From Campylobacter suis (GTDB taxonomy: Bacteria; Campylobacterota; Campylobacteria; Campylobacterales; Campylobacteraceae): a stretch of 64,000 bases of DNA. Shown here one piece after another: positions 9,848 to 18,181 of this stretch (position 1 is its first letter; each line of letters opens with the position of its first letter). A model generated the notes under the pieces. It was not told the DNA's origin, did no database searches, and saw nothing but the letters and a program-made list of their open reading frames with translations. The stretch covers positions 744,001 to 808,000 of the forward strand of contig NZ_CAJHOE010000001.1 of assembly GCF_905120475.1 (NCBI RefSeq), given 5' to 3'. The position numbers and the translations under genes are program-made.

Positions 9848-11083
9848 ATGAAAAATATCCAGATAGACAAGATAAAAGATGGCAAACATCAAAAAATATC
9901 GCTAAAAGTAGACAACAAAACAACCATCAAAAATATCTCAAACAGTAGCAACAAAGGCATGATAACAAAACTAAGCGAAAGTATTATTAAAAACGATCAA
10001 GTAAGTTTAAAAGATAAATTTCTAAGACTTTTTGTTAAACCAAAACTTCCTTTACCGCTTCTTATCGCATGCGTAAGACAACTTAGCGTTATGAATCGTG
10101 CTGGTATCGCTATAAATGAAAGTATTAAAGAGATCGCAAACTCAAACGATGACATAAGGATAAAGAAAATTTTTAGTAAAGTGGCTACAGACCTATCTCA
10201 AGGACTAAGTCTTTTGGCTGCTTTAAGTGCTTTTAAAGAGTAAGTTGGAGACATTACTTTAGCACTTATAAAACTTGGCGAAAATACTGGAAATATGAGT
10301 GAAAGTCTTGCTAGGCTCGCTGAAATTTTAGAAGGTATCGAGCAAAATGAGAAAAATTTTAAAAAAGCTATACGATATCCTGCCATCATCATAATCTCGC
10401 TTATAGCTGCATTTATATTTGTCATAACCCTTGTTGTGCCAAAATTTAAAGCTGTGTTTGATAGTTTTAACTCAGAACTTCCATTTGCAACATAAGTTCT
10501 CATCTGGTTGGAAAAATTCTTTACAAACTACGCTATATTTTTACTTATAGCCTCTCTTTTTATATGGGCATATGCCAAACATAGCTATAATAAAAATCCA
10601 TATTTTAAACTAAAATTTGATAGCTTTGTACTTAAAATTTATCTAATTGGCAACATCATTTTTTACTCAAACATGAGTCGCTTTTCACTCATTTTTGCTG
10701 AGCTTGTTATAGCCGGCATCCCCATCTCTCAAGCCCTAAAAACAGCCACCGATACCCTTAGTAACGAATACTTAAAACAAAAACTACTTTTAGCGAATAC
10801 AAACATCATGCAAGGCATTAGCCTTACAAACAGCTTTAAGCAGACGAAAATTTTTGAAAATATGCTAATAGCCATGATAAATGCTGGCGAGCAAAGTGGA
10901 AATTTAGATGAGATGTTAAGGCAAGTTAGTGAATATTTTAGACAAAAATTTGAAAATATTATACAAAACATATCATCTTATATCGAGCCGATATTACTTT
11001 GCGTATTAACACTTTTTGTAACATTTTTAGCACTTGGTATCTTTACACCGATGTGGGATATGGCGCAAATCATAAAAGTTTAA
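9848..11083 (+). pseudogene. ctsF: ctsF, competence inner-membrane platform protein (GspF/PilC family), two in-frame stops
   Basis: CtsF is the polytopic platform protein that works with CtsE. The whole 1236-bp region stays in one frame and would encode 411 residues with two GspF domains and three membrane segments (IIIISLIAAFIFVITLVV, AIFLLIASLFIWAY and the C-terminal VLTLFVTFLALGIF). Two TAA codons interrupt it, at 10241-10243 (after ALSAFKE) and 10493-10495 (after ELPFAT). Both sit in conserved surroundings: VGDITLALIKLGENTGN and VLIWLEKFF follow directly. Both would be glutamine if the first base were C. No frameshift is needed. The gene starts 2 bp after ctsE, and no intact downstream cts gene follows. 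Confidence 0.87.
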
Positions 11084-11099
11084 AGAATTTATGTTAAAA

Positions 11100-11105
11100 T
11101 ATAAT
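11100..11105 (+). promoter_or_regulatory. -10 box upstream of the PAS-domain gene
   Basis: A perfect TATAAT lies 26 bp upstream of the ATG at 11132, just after the end of the competence operon. It is followed by an AGGA ribosome site at 11122-11125. Campylobacter promoters usually lack a distinct -35 box, so this hexamer is the main signal. It separates the chemotaxis pair from the cts operon. Confidence 0.55.
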
Positions 11106-11131
11106 CTTTATTTCTTAAAACAGGATTTTTC

Positions 11132-11629
11132 ATGTCAGAATTTATCAAAGAGGTTGAGAACAACTCATTTTTGGTCTCAAAAACTGACCCAAAAGGTATC
11201 ATAACATACTGCAATAAGCCTTTTATAAAAATAGTCGGTGCAAAAGGCAGCGAACTAATCGGAAAACCACACAACATAGTGCGTCATGCTGATATGCCAC
11301 GCATAGTTTTTAAACTACTTTGGCAATATGTAAAAAATAAAGAGGAAATTTTTGCCTATGTAAAAAATAGAAGTTTTGATGGTGGGTATTACTGGGTCTT
11401 TGCAAATGTTACTGCTTCTCTTGATGAAAATGGCAACATAGTTGGCTACTATTCAGTTCGTCGAAAACCAAATCCAAAAGCACTTGAAGTCATAAAGCCA
11501 CTTTATGAGCAACTACTTTTGGCTGAAAAAAGTGGAGGGATAGACGCTTCAAAAAAGATGCTAGATGAAATTTTAGCAAAAAAAGGCGTTAGCTACAACG
11601 AACTTATGAATAACCTACAAAGACTATAA
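11132..11629 (+). CDS. PAS-domain sensory protein, CetB/Aer-like
   Basis: The 165-residue soluble protein has one PAS domain (about 15-115), with the typical [19 protein letters not shown] opening and the HADMP and WQYVKN stretches seen in Aer and CetB proteins. Those proteins bind FAD and signal cellular energy or redox state to the chemotaxis system. A short helical tail follows. It sits 10 bp upstream of a soluble chemoreceptor, resembling the split arrangement of CetB with CetA in C. jejuni, although the partner here has no membrane segment. FAD binding is inferred from family resemblance. The gene has its own TATAAT box upstream. Confidence 0.75.
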   Translation: MSEFIKEVENNSFLVSKTDPKGIITYCNKPFIKIVGAKGSELIGKPHNIVRHADMPRIVFKLLWQYVKNKEEIFAYVKNRSFDGGYYWVFANVTASLDENGNIVGYYSVRRKPNPKALEVIKPLYEQLLLAEKSGGIDASKKMLDEILAKKGVSYNELMNNLQRL

Positions 11630-11639
11630 GGGCAAAACA

Positions 11640-12902
11640 ATGTTTAGTAAAAAATCAAAATGCAAAGACGAAATTTTAAAAGTCATAACAGCTGCTAAAA
11701 ACGGCATACTAGAACCACGCGTTATAAATCCGGATCCAAGCGATCCCCTTTATGAGATAGCAAATGGCATCAATGACTTGCTAGATCAAGTAGAGGCTCT
11801 TCAGCGTGAAATGGCAACCTGCGTAACTCAAGCCCAAAACGGTATAAAATACAGAAATATATTTGAAGATGGACTTCGTGGACTGTTTAAAACAAATGCT
11901 GTTGGTATGAATAAGGGTGTTATAGGTATACAAGAGGGACAAAAGGGTAAGATAAGAGGCATTTTATCTGAAAAATTTGGTAAGCTTGGAAATGGCAATG
12001 AAGGCATGAACGAAGTTCAAACAGACCTAGATGAAAGTATACATATACTTGGACAAATGGCAAAAGATGCTAGGCAGACAGCCCAAACAGCAAATCAAAC
12101 ACTAAGCAACATGAGCCAACTAAGCTCAAACATAGGCACACTAGAGCAGCTTATTAGCAACTCAAGTAACTCTATCCGCTCGCTATCTACGCGCACTGAC
12201 GAGATAAGCTCAGTGGTTGACCTCATAAAAGACATAGCAGAGCAAACAAATTTACTAGCGCTTAATGCAGCTATTGAGGCAGCTCGTGCTGGCGAACATG
12301 GTAGAGGTTTTGCCGTTGTTGCAGATGAGGTGAGAAAACTAGCCGAAAACACTCAAAAAGCAACAAGCGAGATCGGTATAAGTATACAAACTCTACAACA
12401 AGAAGCAAGAGAGATAAGCTCAAACTCAGATGAGATAGCAAAGATCGCTCAAAGCTCAAGCGCAAGTGTTGAGGAATTTAAGCACTCTGTATTGCAGTTT
12501 GATAAAGATGCAAAAAATACAGCTCAAACTTCACAACATGTTGAAAATAAAAACTTAACCATAGTCGCTAAAATTTCACAGATTGTGTTAAAAACAAGGG
12601 CATATTCAGACATCATAAATGAAACTGTAAATTTACAAAATAGCCAAGAAATGGCGCAAAAGCTACGCACTTGGATAGAAAATGATGCAAAAGAAAATTT
12701 TGGTGACACACGCTCATACCAAAAACTAAAAGCACCTGTTGAGGAATTTTTGAAAAATATAGAAACCAACTTAGCATTAACACAAGATGGTTTTGATGGT
12801 GCGAATATCGATGTTGTAGTTGATAGATTTAAAAACATTGAGACACTAAGTCAAGAAATTTTTAGAATTTACAATCAAATGGTACAAGAGCATAAAGAGT
12901 AA
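11640..12902 (+). CDS. Soluble methyl-accepting chemotaxis protein with degenerate CZB-like C-terminus
   Basis: The 420-residue protein has no membrane segment. Residues about 1-130 form a helical region of HAMP-like character. A full signalling domain follows with the hairpin tip [36 protein letters not shown] at about 202-237, the part that contacts CheA and CheW. The C-terminus (about 300-410) aligns by eye with CZB zinc-binding domains such as that of TlpD. However, the four expected zinc ligands are replaced: Gln314, Gln340, Val367 and Leu371 stand where His, Cys, His and His are expected. It probably acts with the PAS protein encoded just upstream as an energy or redox taxis receptor. 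The partnership is an inference from adjacency. Confidence 0.85.
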   Translation: MFSKKSKCKDEILKVITAAKNGILEPRVINPDPSDPLYEIANGINDLLDQVEALQREMATCVTQAQNGIKYRNIFEDGLRGLFKTNAVGMNKGVIGIQEGQKGKIRGILSEKFGKLGNGNEGMNEVQTDLDESIHILGQMAKDARQTAQTANQTLSNMSQLSSNIGTLEQLISNSSNSIRSLSTRTDEISSVVDLIKDIAEQTNLLALNAAIEAARAGEHGRGFAVVADEVRKLAENTQKATSEIGISIQTLQQEAREISSNSDEIAKIAQSSSASVEEFKHSVLQFDKDAKNTAQTSQHVENKNLTIVAKISQIVLKTRAYSDIINETVNLQNSQEMAQKLRTWIENDAKENFGDTRSYQKLKAPVEEFLKNIETNLALTQDGFDGANIDVVVDRFKNIETLSQEIFRIYNQMVQEHKE

Positions 12903-12944
12903 TGCAAGCTAAAAGCTTCAAGCATAGCTCTAAAAAGAGTTTTT

Positions 12945-13505
12945 GTGCAAAGCATCAAAACTAACTCTAGCGATAAAATTTCACGCATTAAAAGACTTGG
13001 AGTAGTAGGCTCAGCCCTACCTCTTGTCTTTGGTGCGTTGCCCTACTTTGGGTTGATATTTATAGTAGCTGGATATATATTTTTACTTCACGCTATTACA
13101 GAAATTTCAGAACTTAGTAAAGATCATAAGCTAAGAATAAGCTATCTTATCTCTATTTTTGGTACAGCAATATCCCTTGCCTTGATAGTGCTTGGACTAT
13201 TTTTGGCTGGTATATTTAGTGATAAACTTATTTACGGCGTATCTTGTGCTTCGATAAGCCCACAAAATGCAACTGGAATTACAATAGCGGCCGTTGGAGT
13301 TTGCCTATTAGCAGTAGCTACTTTTAAGTATTTTAAAGTTTTTAAGAAAATTTCTCTTATCTCTTGCGAGCCATTATTTTTCTATCACACATGTTTTTAT
13401 GTTGCTGGGATTATTATGCTTGCTTTTGGAATTGGGATTTTTATACTTATAATAAGTTTTATTATACAAATTCTCGCGTGGATTAGATTAAAGGATATAA
13501 GGTAG
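12945..13505 (+). CDS. DUF996-like small integral membrane protein
   Basis: The 186-residue protein has about five hydrophobic helices and a motif order (KISRIKRLGVVGSALPL, then AGYIFLLHAITEIS and a final IQILAWIRLKDI) typical of DUF996 membrane proteins of unknown function. The best start is GTG at 12945, preceded by an AAGAG ribosome-site-like stretch at 12935-12939; no ATG is available between it and the previous stop. It follows the chemoreceptor by 42 bp and is followed by a terminator-like hairpin. No function can be deduced. Confidence 0.65.
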   Translation: MQSIKTNSSDKISRIKRLGVVGSALPLVFGALPYFGLIFIVAGYIFLLHAITEISELSKDHKLRISYLISIFGTAISLALIVLGLFLAGIFSDKLIYGVSCASISPQNATGITIAAVGVCLLAVATFKYFKVFKKISLISCEPLFFYHTCFYVAGIIMLAFGIGIFILIISFIIQILAWIRLKDIR

Positions 13506-13530
13506 ACTAGCTGTTTTGCCAGCCCACCAC

Positions 13531-13554
13531 TTTTTGGGCAAACTCACCCAAAAA
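13531..13554. terminator. Bidirectional terminator between the DUF996 and UbiD-family genes
   Basis: The arms TTTTTGGG (13531-13538) and CCCAAAAA (13547-13554) pair perfectly around an 8-base loop. A/T runs form the outer part of the stem, so it can act on both strands. It lies between convergent genes and contains the stop codon of the minus-strand decarboxylase gene. Confidence 0.65.
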
Positions 13555-15349
13555 TTTCAAATTTTTCAAACAACTCTTGATCGTCTTTAACCACGCCTTT
13601 TTTAATGAGATTTTCTACTACTTCACGGCTGCAGTCAGTTTGCTTTGGCCACTCTCTTTCATACCCATCTGCTGCGTTTTTGCTTGTAGCATCGACACCA
13701 ACTACTGCTTCATTTATAAAAATATCACGCAATGCATCGATGTTATTTACAACTCGCCAAATCAGCATATAAGCATTATCCAGGCGATTTTCACAACCAA
13801 CAAAGATGAGAATTCTAAAATTACTACTAAACTTCACTAGCTTTTCAAAAGCAAATTTAACTGGCTCTTTTTTATCTATTTTTACTATGCAAATTGGATT
13901 TTTAGTGTTTGTTTTGTATTGTTTTAGAGCTAAAATTTCGCCCACTTCGCTTTGAAATTTTGATAGCAAAGCTTCATCACTTAAAAGCTCTGGCGCATTA
14001 ATGCTAAAATCATTTGTCGCATCTATTCCAAGCTTTCCACCATAACAAGAGTTTGGCGAAGCGTGATCTAGCTGATCGCACACACCCTCGCTAACTAGCA
14101 TACTTTTTACCCCAAAGCGATTTAAGATAAAGTCTGAAATTTCATCATATTTACCCAAATCTGGTGCATTTTCATCAACAAAAATTGCATGCTTTACAAA
14201 GCTCATCTGCCCCACTCCCCAAAATGCGTGCATAGCCTGCTTTGCATGAGCTGGATAAAGTGTGTTAAGTTTTGCTAGGATTAGGTTATGAAAGACACCA
14301 TTTTCAGGCATATTATAATCAACTAGCTCAGGCACAGTGGTTTGCAAAAGTGGCAGGAAAATTCTCTCAGTCGCCCAGCCAAAATACTTATCTTCAAGTG
14401 GCGGCTTACCAACGACTGTGGCGTGAAAGATAGGCTCTTTTTTATGCGTTATCGCCGTTACTTCCATCACAGGAAATGGCTCTATGGGCGTGTAAAATCC
14501 AGTATGATCGCCAAACGGCCCTTCAAGCTCGCTCTTAGATGTATCAACAAAGCCCTCTATCACAAAATCAGCATCGTGTGGGATATAAATTTCATTTGTT
14601 AGCGATTTTACAAGGCGAGCTGGTTGTTTTCGTATAAAGCCATAAAGAAGCAGTTCAAAAATGCCCTTTGGAAGTGGAGCTTGACCGCACCAGATATAAA
14701 GTGGGTCACCACCGATAGCCACAGATACAGGCATTTTACGCCCTGCTTTTTTATACTCGTTAAAAAAATTTGCACCATCTTTATGTATCTGCCAGTGCAT
14801 GCCAAGGCGGTTTTTATCATAAACTTGCAAGCGATACATGCCTAAATTTTGAAGTTCGCCATTTAAACTTTGCGTATATACCTGTCCCATCGTGATAAAC
14901 GCCCCGCCATCAAGTGCCCAAGTTTTAAGCACTGGCAAGTCATATAGGTTTGCTGCCTCACCAAAATAAGCCACCTCTTGGCACTCTCCACGCTCTTTTA
15001 AACGCTTTGTAAAGACCTTTCTCATTCCAAAAAGATAGCTTAAAAAGTCTAGCTTTTCGCCAAAATTTTTAGGTTTTTTGGGCTTTAAAAGTGATGAAAT
15101 TTCACTAGCCACAGCATCAGGATGAACGCCCAAAATAAGCTCAGTAGCGCGTTTTGAGCCAAAGATATTTGTAAGAACGGGTGGATACTTTTTGCCATTT
15201 TTATCAGTTACATTTGTAAATAAAAGTGCTTTGCTATCTGATTTTTTTACCTCAATATAGCTTGCGTGAGCTATCTCAAGCTCTATATCGCAAGGCTCAT
15301 TGATCTCACGCAAAAGTCCATTTTGTCTTAAAATTTCAATATAATTCAT
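13544..15349 (-). CDS. UbiD-family menaquinone biosynthesis decarboxylase
   Basis: The 601-residue protein belongs to the UbiD decarboxylases, which use prenylated FMN to remove a carboxyl group from aromatic substrates. Its length matches the roughly 600-residue group linked to the futalosine menaquinone pathway, in which a UbiD/UbiX-type pair is thought to decarboxylate the naphthoate intermediate. Visible family stretches are SVAIGGDPLYIWCGQAP and FGDHTGFYTPIEPFPVMEV, the latter containing conserved acidic residues. Another enzyme of the same pathway, mqnC, is encoded at 60629-61675. A TATAAT on the minus strand at 15375-15380 lies 26 bp upstream of the start. No UbiX-type partner is visible in the window. 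Confidence 0.85.
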   Translation of the reverse strand: MNYIEILRQNGLLREINEPCDIELEIAHASYIEVKKSDSKALLFTNVTDKNGKKYPPVLTNIFGSKRATELILGVHPDAVASEISSLLKPKKPKNFGEKLDFLSYLFGMRKVFTKRLKERGECQEVAYFGEAANLYDLPVLKTWALDGGAFITMGQVYTQSLNGELQNLGMYRLQVYDKNRLGMHWQIHKDGANFFNEYKKAGRKMPVSVAIGGDPLYIWCGQAPLPKGIFELLLYGFIRKQPARLVKSLTNEIYIPHDADFVIEGFVDTSKSELEGPFGDHTGFYTPIEPFPVMEVTAITHKKEPIFHATVVGKPPLEDKYFGWATERIFLPLLQTTVPELVDYNMPENGVFHNLILAKLNTLYPAHAKQAMHAFWGVGQMSFVKHAIFVDENAPDLGKYDEISDFILNRFGVKSMLVSEGVCDQLDHASPNSCYGGKLGIDATNDFSINAPELLSDEALLSKFQSEVGEILALKQYKTNTKNPICIVKIDKKEPVKFAFEKLVKFSSNFRILIFVGCENRLDNAYMLIWRVVNNIDALRDIFINEAVVGVDATSKNAADGYEREWPKQTDCSREVVENLIKKGVVKDDQELFEKFEIFG

Positions 15350-15374
15350 CTTACGCCTTTCAAATTTTTAATAA

Positions 15375-15380
15375 ATTATA
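15375..15380 (-). promoter_or_regulatory. -10 box for the UbiD-family gene
   Basis: The minus strand reads TATAAT here, 26 bp upstream of the ATG at 15349. It lies in the short intergenic gap after the CPBP gene and suggests that the decarboxylase gene is transcribed on its own. Confidence 0.45.
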
Positions 15381-15392
15381 CTTTTTTAAACT

Positions 15393-16106
15393 TTATACAA
15401 GCTCAAAATATAAAAAATTAACAAGCCCTAGCCCAAAAACATCAGCCAAAGCGTGCGAAGCAAAAAATGCGTACAAATTTTTATATCTAAGCTTTTCATA
15501 GACAAAAAAGTAAAGTATCCCCAAAATTAGCCCGATAAGAACAGCCGTGTAAATGCCTTGATAGGTATGAAAACTAATACGAATGATAAGTGAAAAGATA
15601 AAGACCTTCATCAAATTTTCGCGCCTTACACTAAGACAAATAGCTATAAAAAACAGCTCTTCAAAGATAGCATTTACAAACGAGCTAAGTATGCTAAGAG
15701 TGCTTATTTGTAAGGCTAACATGCCATTTTCTTGCGCATCTTGCTCCTGCCAAAATGCAAAAAATGCGTCATAAATGTAAAAAAACAGATCCATCAAAAC
15801 CGAGCACACGCAAAACATCGCCACTGCAAGCGCAGTGTCTTTTAAACTTATCTTAAAGTGCCATGAGCTAAAGTCAAAACGCCTATAGTATAGATACAAA
15901 AGCGCTAGCATTGCGGTAAATAGCTCCTCTATAATAAGCCACAAATGCCCACTATCATCCATCTCGCTAGCCTCGCTTACAAGCACATCTGCACCGCTTG
16001 TAAAATTTTCTAAAAGTAAATTTGTCGAGTTGTAAATCGCAAGCGAAAACATTATGAAAGAAAGTATCAAAATATCAGTGAAATTTAAGTATCGTAGTTT
16101 TGTCAA
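15393..16106 (-). CDS. CPBP family intramembrane protease-like protein
   Basis: The 237-residue protein has about six to seven membrane helices and the features of the CPBP (CaaX protease/bacteriocin-processing, Abi) family. These are paired glutamates at 149-150 in EELFF, a later SFHTYQG segment and a terminal ASHALADVFG segment with His and Asn/Asp-type ligands. Such proteins are glutamic-type intramembrane proteases or bacteriocin-immunity proteins. The substrate cannot be predicted. It sits 43 bp upstream of the UbiD-family gene on the same strand, with a 71-bp gap to the alcohol dehydrogenase. No bacteriocin gene is visible nearby. Confidence 0.72.
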   Translation of the reverse strand: MTKLRYLNFTDILILSFIMFSLAIYNSTNLLLENFTSGADVLVSEASEMDDSGHLWLIIEELFTAMLALLYLYYRRFDFSSWHFKISLKDTALAVAMFCVCSVLMDLFFYIYDAFFAFWQEQDAQENGMLALQISTLSILSSFVNAIFEELFFIAICLSVRRENLMKVFIFSLIIRISFHTYQGIYTAVLIGLILGILYFFVYEKLRYKNLYAFFASHALADVFGLGLVNFLYFELV

Positions 16107-16148
16107 ATCAACCCTTTTTTAGAGTTAATTTTATCAAAAAAATGAGAA

Positions 16149-16170
16149 TTTCGCCACCGAAATGGCGAAA
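16149..16170 (-). terminator. Terminator hairpin after the alcohol dehydrogenase gene
   Basis: TTTCGCCA (16149-16156) pairs with TGGCGAAA (16163-16170) across a 6-base loop. On the minus strand the hairpin starts 8 bases after the dehydrogenase stop and is followed by a T-rich run. It separates that gene from the CPBP gene. Confidence 0.7.
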
Positions 16171-16177
16171 ATTTGTA

Positions 16178-17323
16178 TCATTTTGCTAGGCTAAAGATAG
16201 TCTCAAGACTCTCGCGCGTGTAGATGTCACTCATGCCCCAGTCTTTTGAGTGCATAAGCGTTACTTTGATGACCTCCTCTAGATTTGCGTCCGTTACTCC
16301 TACGCCACTTAGGCTTGTTGGCGTGCCTATCTTATCAAACCACGCTTTTAACGCCTCTATGCCCTCCTCGGCTGTGTTTTTGCCAAAAATTTCCCTAGCA
16401 AATCTCTCAAACGCAGCTGGATTTTTCGGTGCATACCACTTCATCCACGCTGGCATTACGACACTTAGTCCGGCACCATGTGCGCAGTCTGTGACGGCAC
16501 TTATGGCGTGCTCTATCATGTGGTTTGGAAAGCCAAAACCACTAACGCCAAGGTGAGTTAAGCCATTTAGCGCCATCGTAGCAGCCCACGCAAACTCAGC
16601 TCTAGCGTCGTAATCATCTGGATTTGCCAGTAAAATTTCAGTCGTGCGGATGGTGGCTTTGATGTTTGCTTCGATTTGCATTCTGATAAGCTCTGGATGA
16701 TGAGTCGCCGTAAAATATGCCTCAATACTATGCGCGATGATGTCGCTTGCGCTATAAACTAGATACTCGCTAGTGACTGTGGCTTGAAGCGCTGGATTTA
16801 TCACAGATACTTTTGGATAAAGACATGGTGCGTCAAGTGAGTACTTTTGCTTTGTTGCCTCGTTTGTAACGACGCCGCCTTTATTCATCTCAGAGCCAGT
16901 CGCAGCAAGTGTTATGATGTCAAAAATTTTAAGCGCACTTACAGGCTTTTTGCCAGTAAAAAAGTCCCACACATCGCCATCATAGCAAGCGCCAGCAGCT
17001 ATAGCTTTAGCACTATCAAGCACGCTACCACCGCCCACAGCCAAGATACTATCTGCACTAAATTCTTTAGCCAGCTTTATCGCTTCATTTACCTTGCTTA
17101 GTACGGGATTTGACTTAACACCACCAAGCAAAACATACTCTATGCCGTTTTCTTTCAAGCTAGCCTCAACCACATCCATAAGCCCACTCTTTCTTACACG
17201 CTCGCTTCCGTAAAGCACAAGCGTCTTTTTTGAGTCGCACTCTTTCATGTATTTGCCGATATTTTTCTCTTTATCCTTGCCAAACTCGACACGAACGGGG
17301 TTGCAGAAACTAAAATTTGTCAT
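16178..17323 (-). CDS. Iron-containing alcohol dehydrogenase (BDH/YqhD-like)
   Basis: The 381-residue length and motifs fit group III metal-dependent alcohol dehydrogenases, which reduce aldehydes to alcohols with NAD(P)H. The nucleotide-binding motif GGGSVLDSAKAIA lies at about 97-109. The metal-binding region includes the Asp of SASDIIAHSIEAY and the His residues of the NHMIEHAISA and DCAHGAGLSVV stretches. The N-terminal FCNPVRVEFGK is typical of the butanol dehydrogenase subgroup. The gene is alone between a terminator downstream and a 115-bp AT-rich gap upstream. The natural substrate cannot be told from the sequence. Confidence 0.9.
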   Translation of the reverse strand: MTNFSFCNPVRVEFGKDKEKNIGKYMKECDSKKTLVLYGSERVRKSGLMDVVEASLKENGIEYVLLGGVKSNPVLSKVNEAIKLAKEFSADSILAVGGGSVLDSAKAIAAGACYDGDVWDFFTGKKPVSALKIFDIITLAATGSEMNKGGVVTNEATKQKYSLDAPCLYPKVSVINPALQATVTSEYLVYSASDIIAHSIEAYFTATHHPELIRMQIEANIKATIRTTEILLANPDDYDARAEFAWAATMALNGLTHLGVSGFGFPNHMIEHAISAVTDCAHGAGLSVVMPAWMKWYAPKNPAAFERFAREIFGKNTAEEGIEALKAWFDKIGTPTSLSGVGVTDANLEEVIKVTLMHSKDWGMSDIYTRESLETIFSLAK

Positions 17324-17438
17324 TTTGATCCTTTATGTAAAATTTATAATATTTTACTGAAATTTTTTGTAAAGTGTTAGATAGATTCTACAAATTTCTT
17401 GCCTAATCCTACAAATTTATAAAAATTAGGCAGAAATT

Positions 17439-18131
17439 TTAAGCTATATTTTGTAAAACTGGGTTATTTGCGAGCTCATCTTTGTTGTCATTAAATTCAA
17501 AACTTACTCTACTAACGCCAAAGCTCTTTGCTATAGCTTCTAGTGTATCGGCTGCTGATTTGTGAATTTTATACTCTAGGTCACTAATAAGCTTTATGCT
17601 CATTTTTTCAGCCTCTTCGCGCGCCTGCATGATGAGCCTATTTTTATCCTCTTCTCTAAAACCGCCACCAAAAAAGCCATTTAATGAGTCTGGAAGCAAA
17701 AATGGTATAAATCTTCCATTTTCTTCATCATAAAATTTCATATTTGCAATTGAAAATTTATACTTACAAGGTGGCATTTTTATAAGATATGATGAGCTTG
17801 AAAGTGGCAAAATCTCCATCTTTGTAGAACGCAGATCATATATAAAGTTTATCTCAAACTCAAATATCATAGAGAGCTTTTTTTCGCTTATAAGCCAGCG
17901 TAAGTACTCTTTGCCAAAATTTCCAAAAGCGTGATCTGTTTTTGTGATGATCTCTTTGCTATAAATTTGAAAAACGCTCAACTCGCCAATGCTTTTTAGT
18001 TGAGAAATATCGCTTACTATACTTGTCTCGCCACTATCTTTCTTATCTTTTAGTGCCTTGTTTGCACGGTATATAAATACAAAAGATATAAGCAACAAAA
18101 TAGCAAGTATGAGTGTTACAATCTCGTTCAT
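17439..18131 (-). CDS. DUF4230-like membrane-anchored protein
   Basis: The 230-residue protein has one N-terminal membrane segment (about 4-22), which would anchor a mainly extracytoplasmic domain. That domain has the layout of DUF4230 proteins, with the central IFEFEINFIYDLRSTKMEIL strand pair and a helical C-terminus rich in Glu and Lys. The role of this family is unknown. It follows ilvA by 50 bp on the same strand and may share its transcript. There is no visible functional link to isoleucine synthesis. Confidence 0.6.
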   Translation of the reverse strand: MNEIVTLILAILLLISFVFIYRANKALKDKKDSGETSIVSDISQLKSIGELSVFQIYSKEIITKTDHAFGNFGKEYLRWLISEKKLSMIFEFEINFIYDLRSTKMEILPLSSSSYLIKMPPCKYKFSIANMKFYDEENGRFIPFLLPDSLNGFFGGGFREEDKNRLIMQAREEAEKMSIKLISDLEYKIHKSAADTLEAIAKSFGVSRVSFEFNDNKDELANNPVLQNIA

Positions 18132-18181
18132 TTTCTATCCTTTTTAGGAATTTTAACAAGTTTAAGCAAATTTATATTAAA

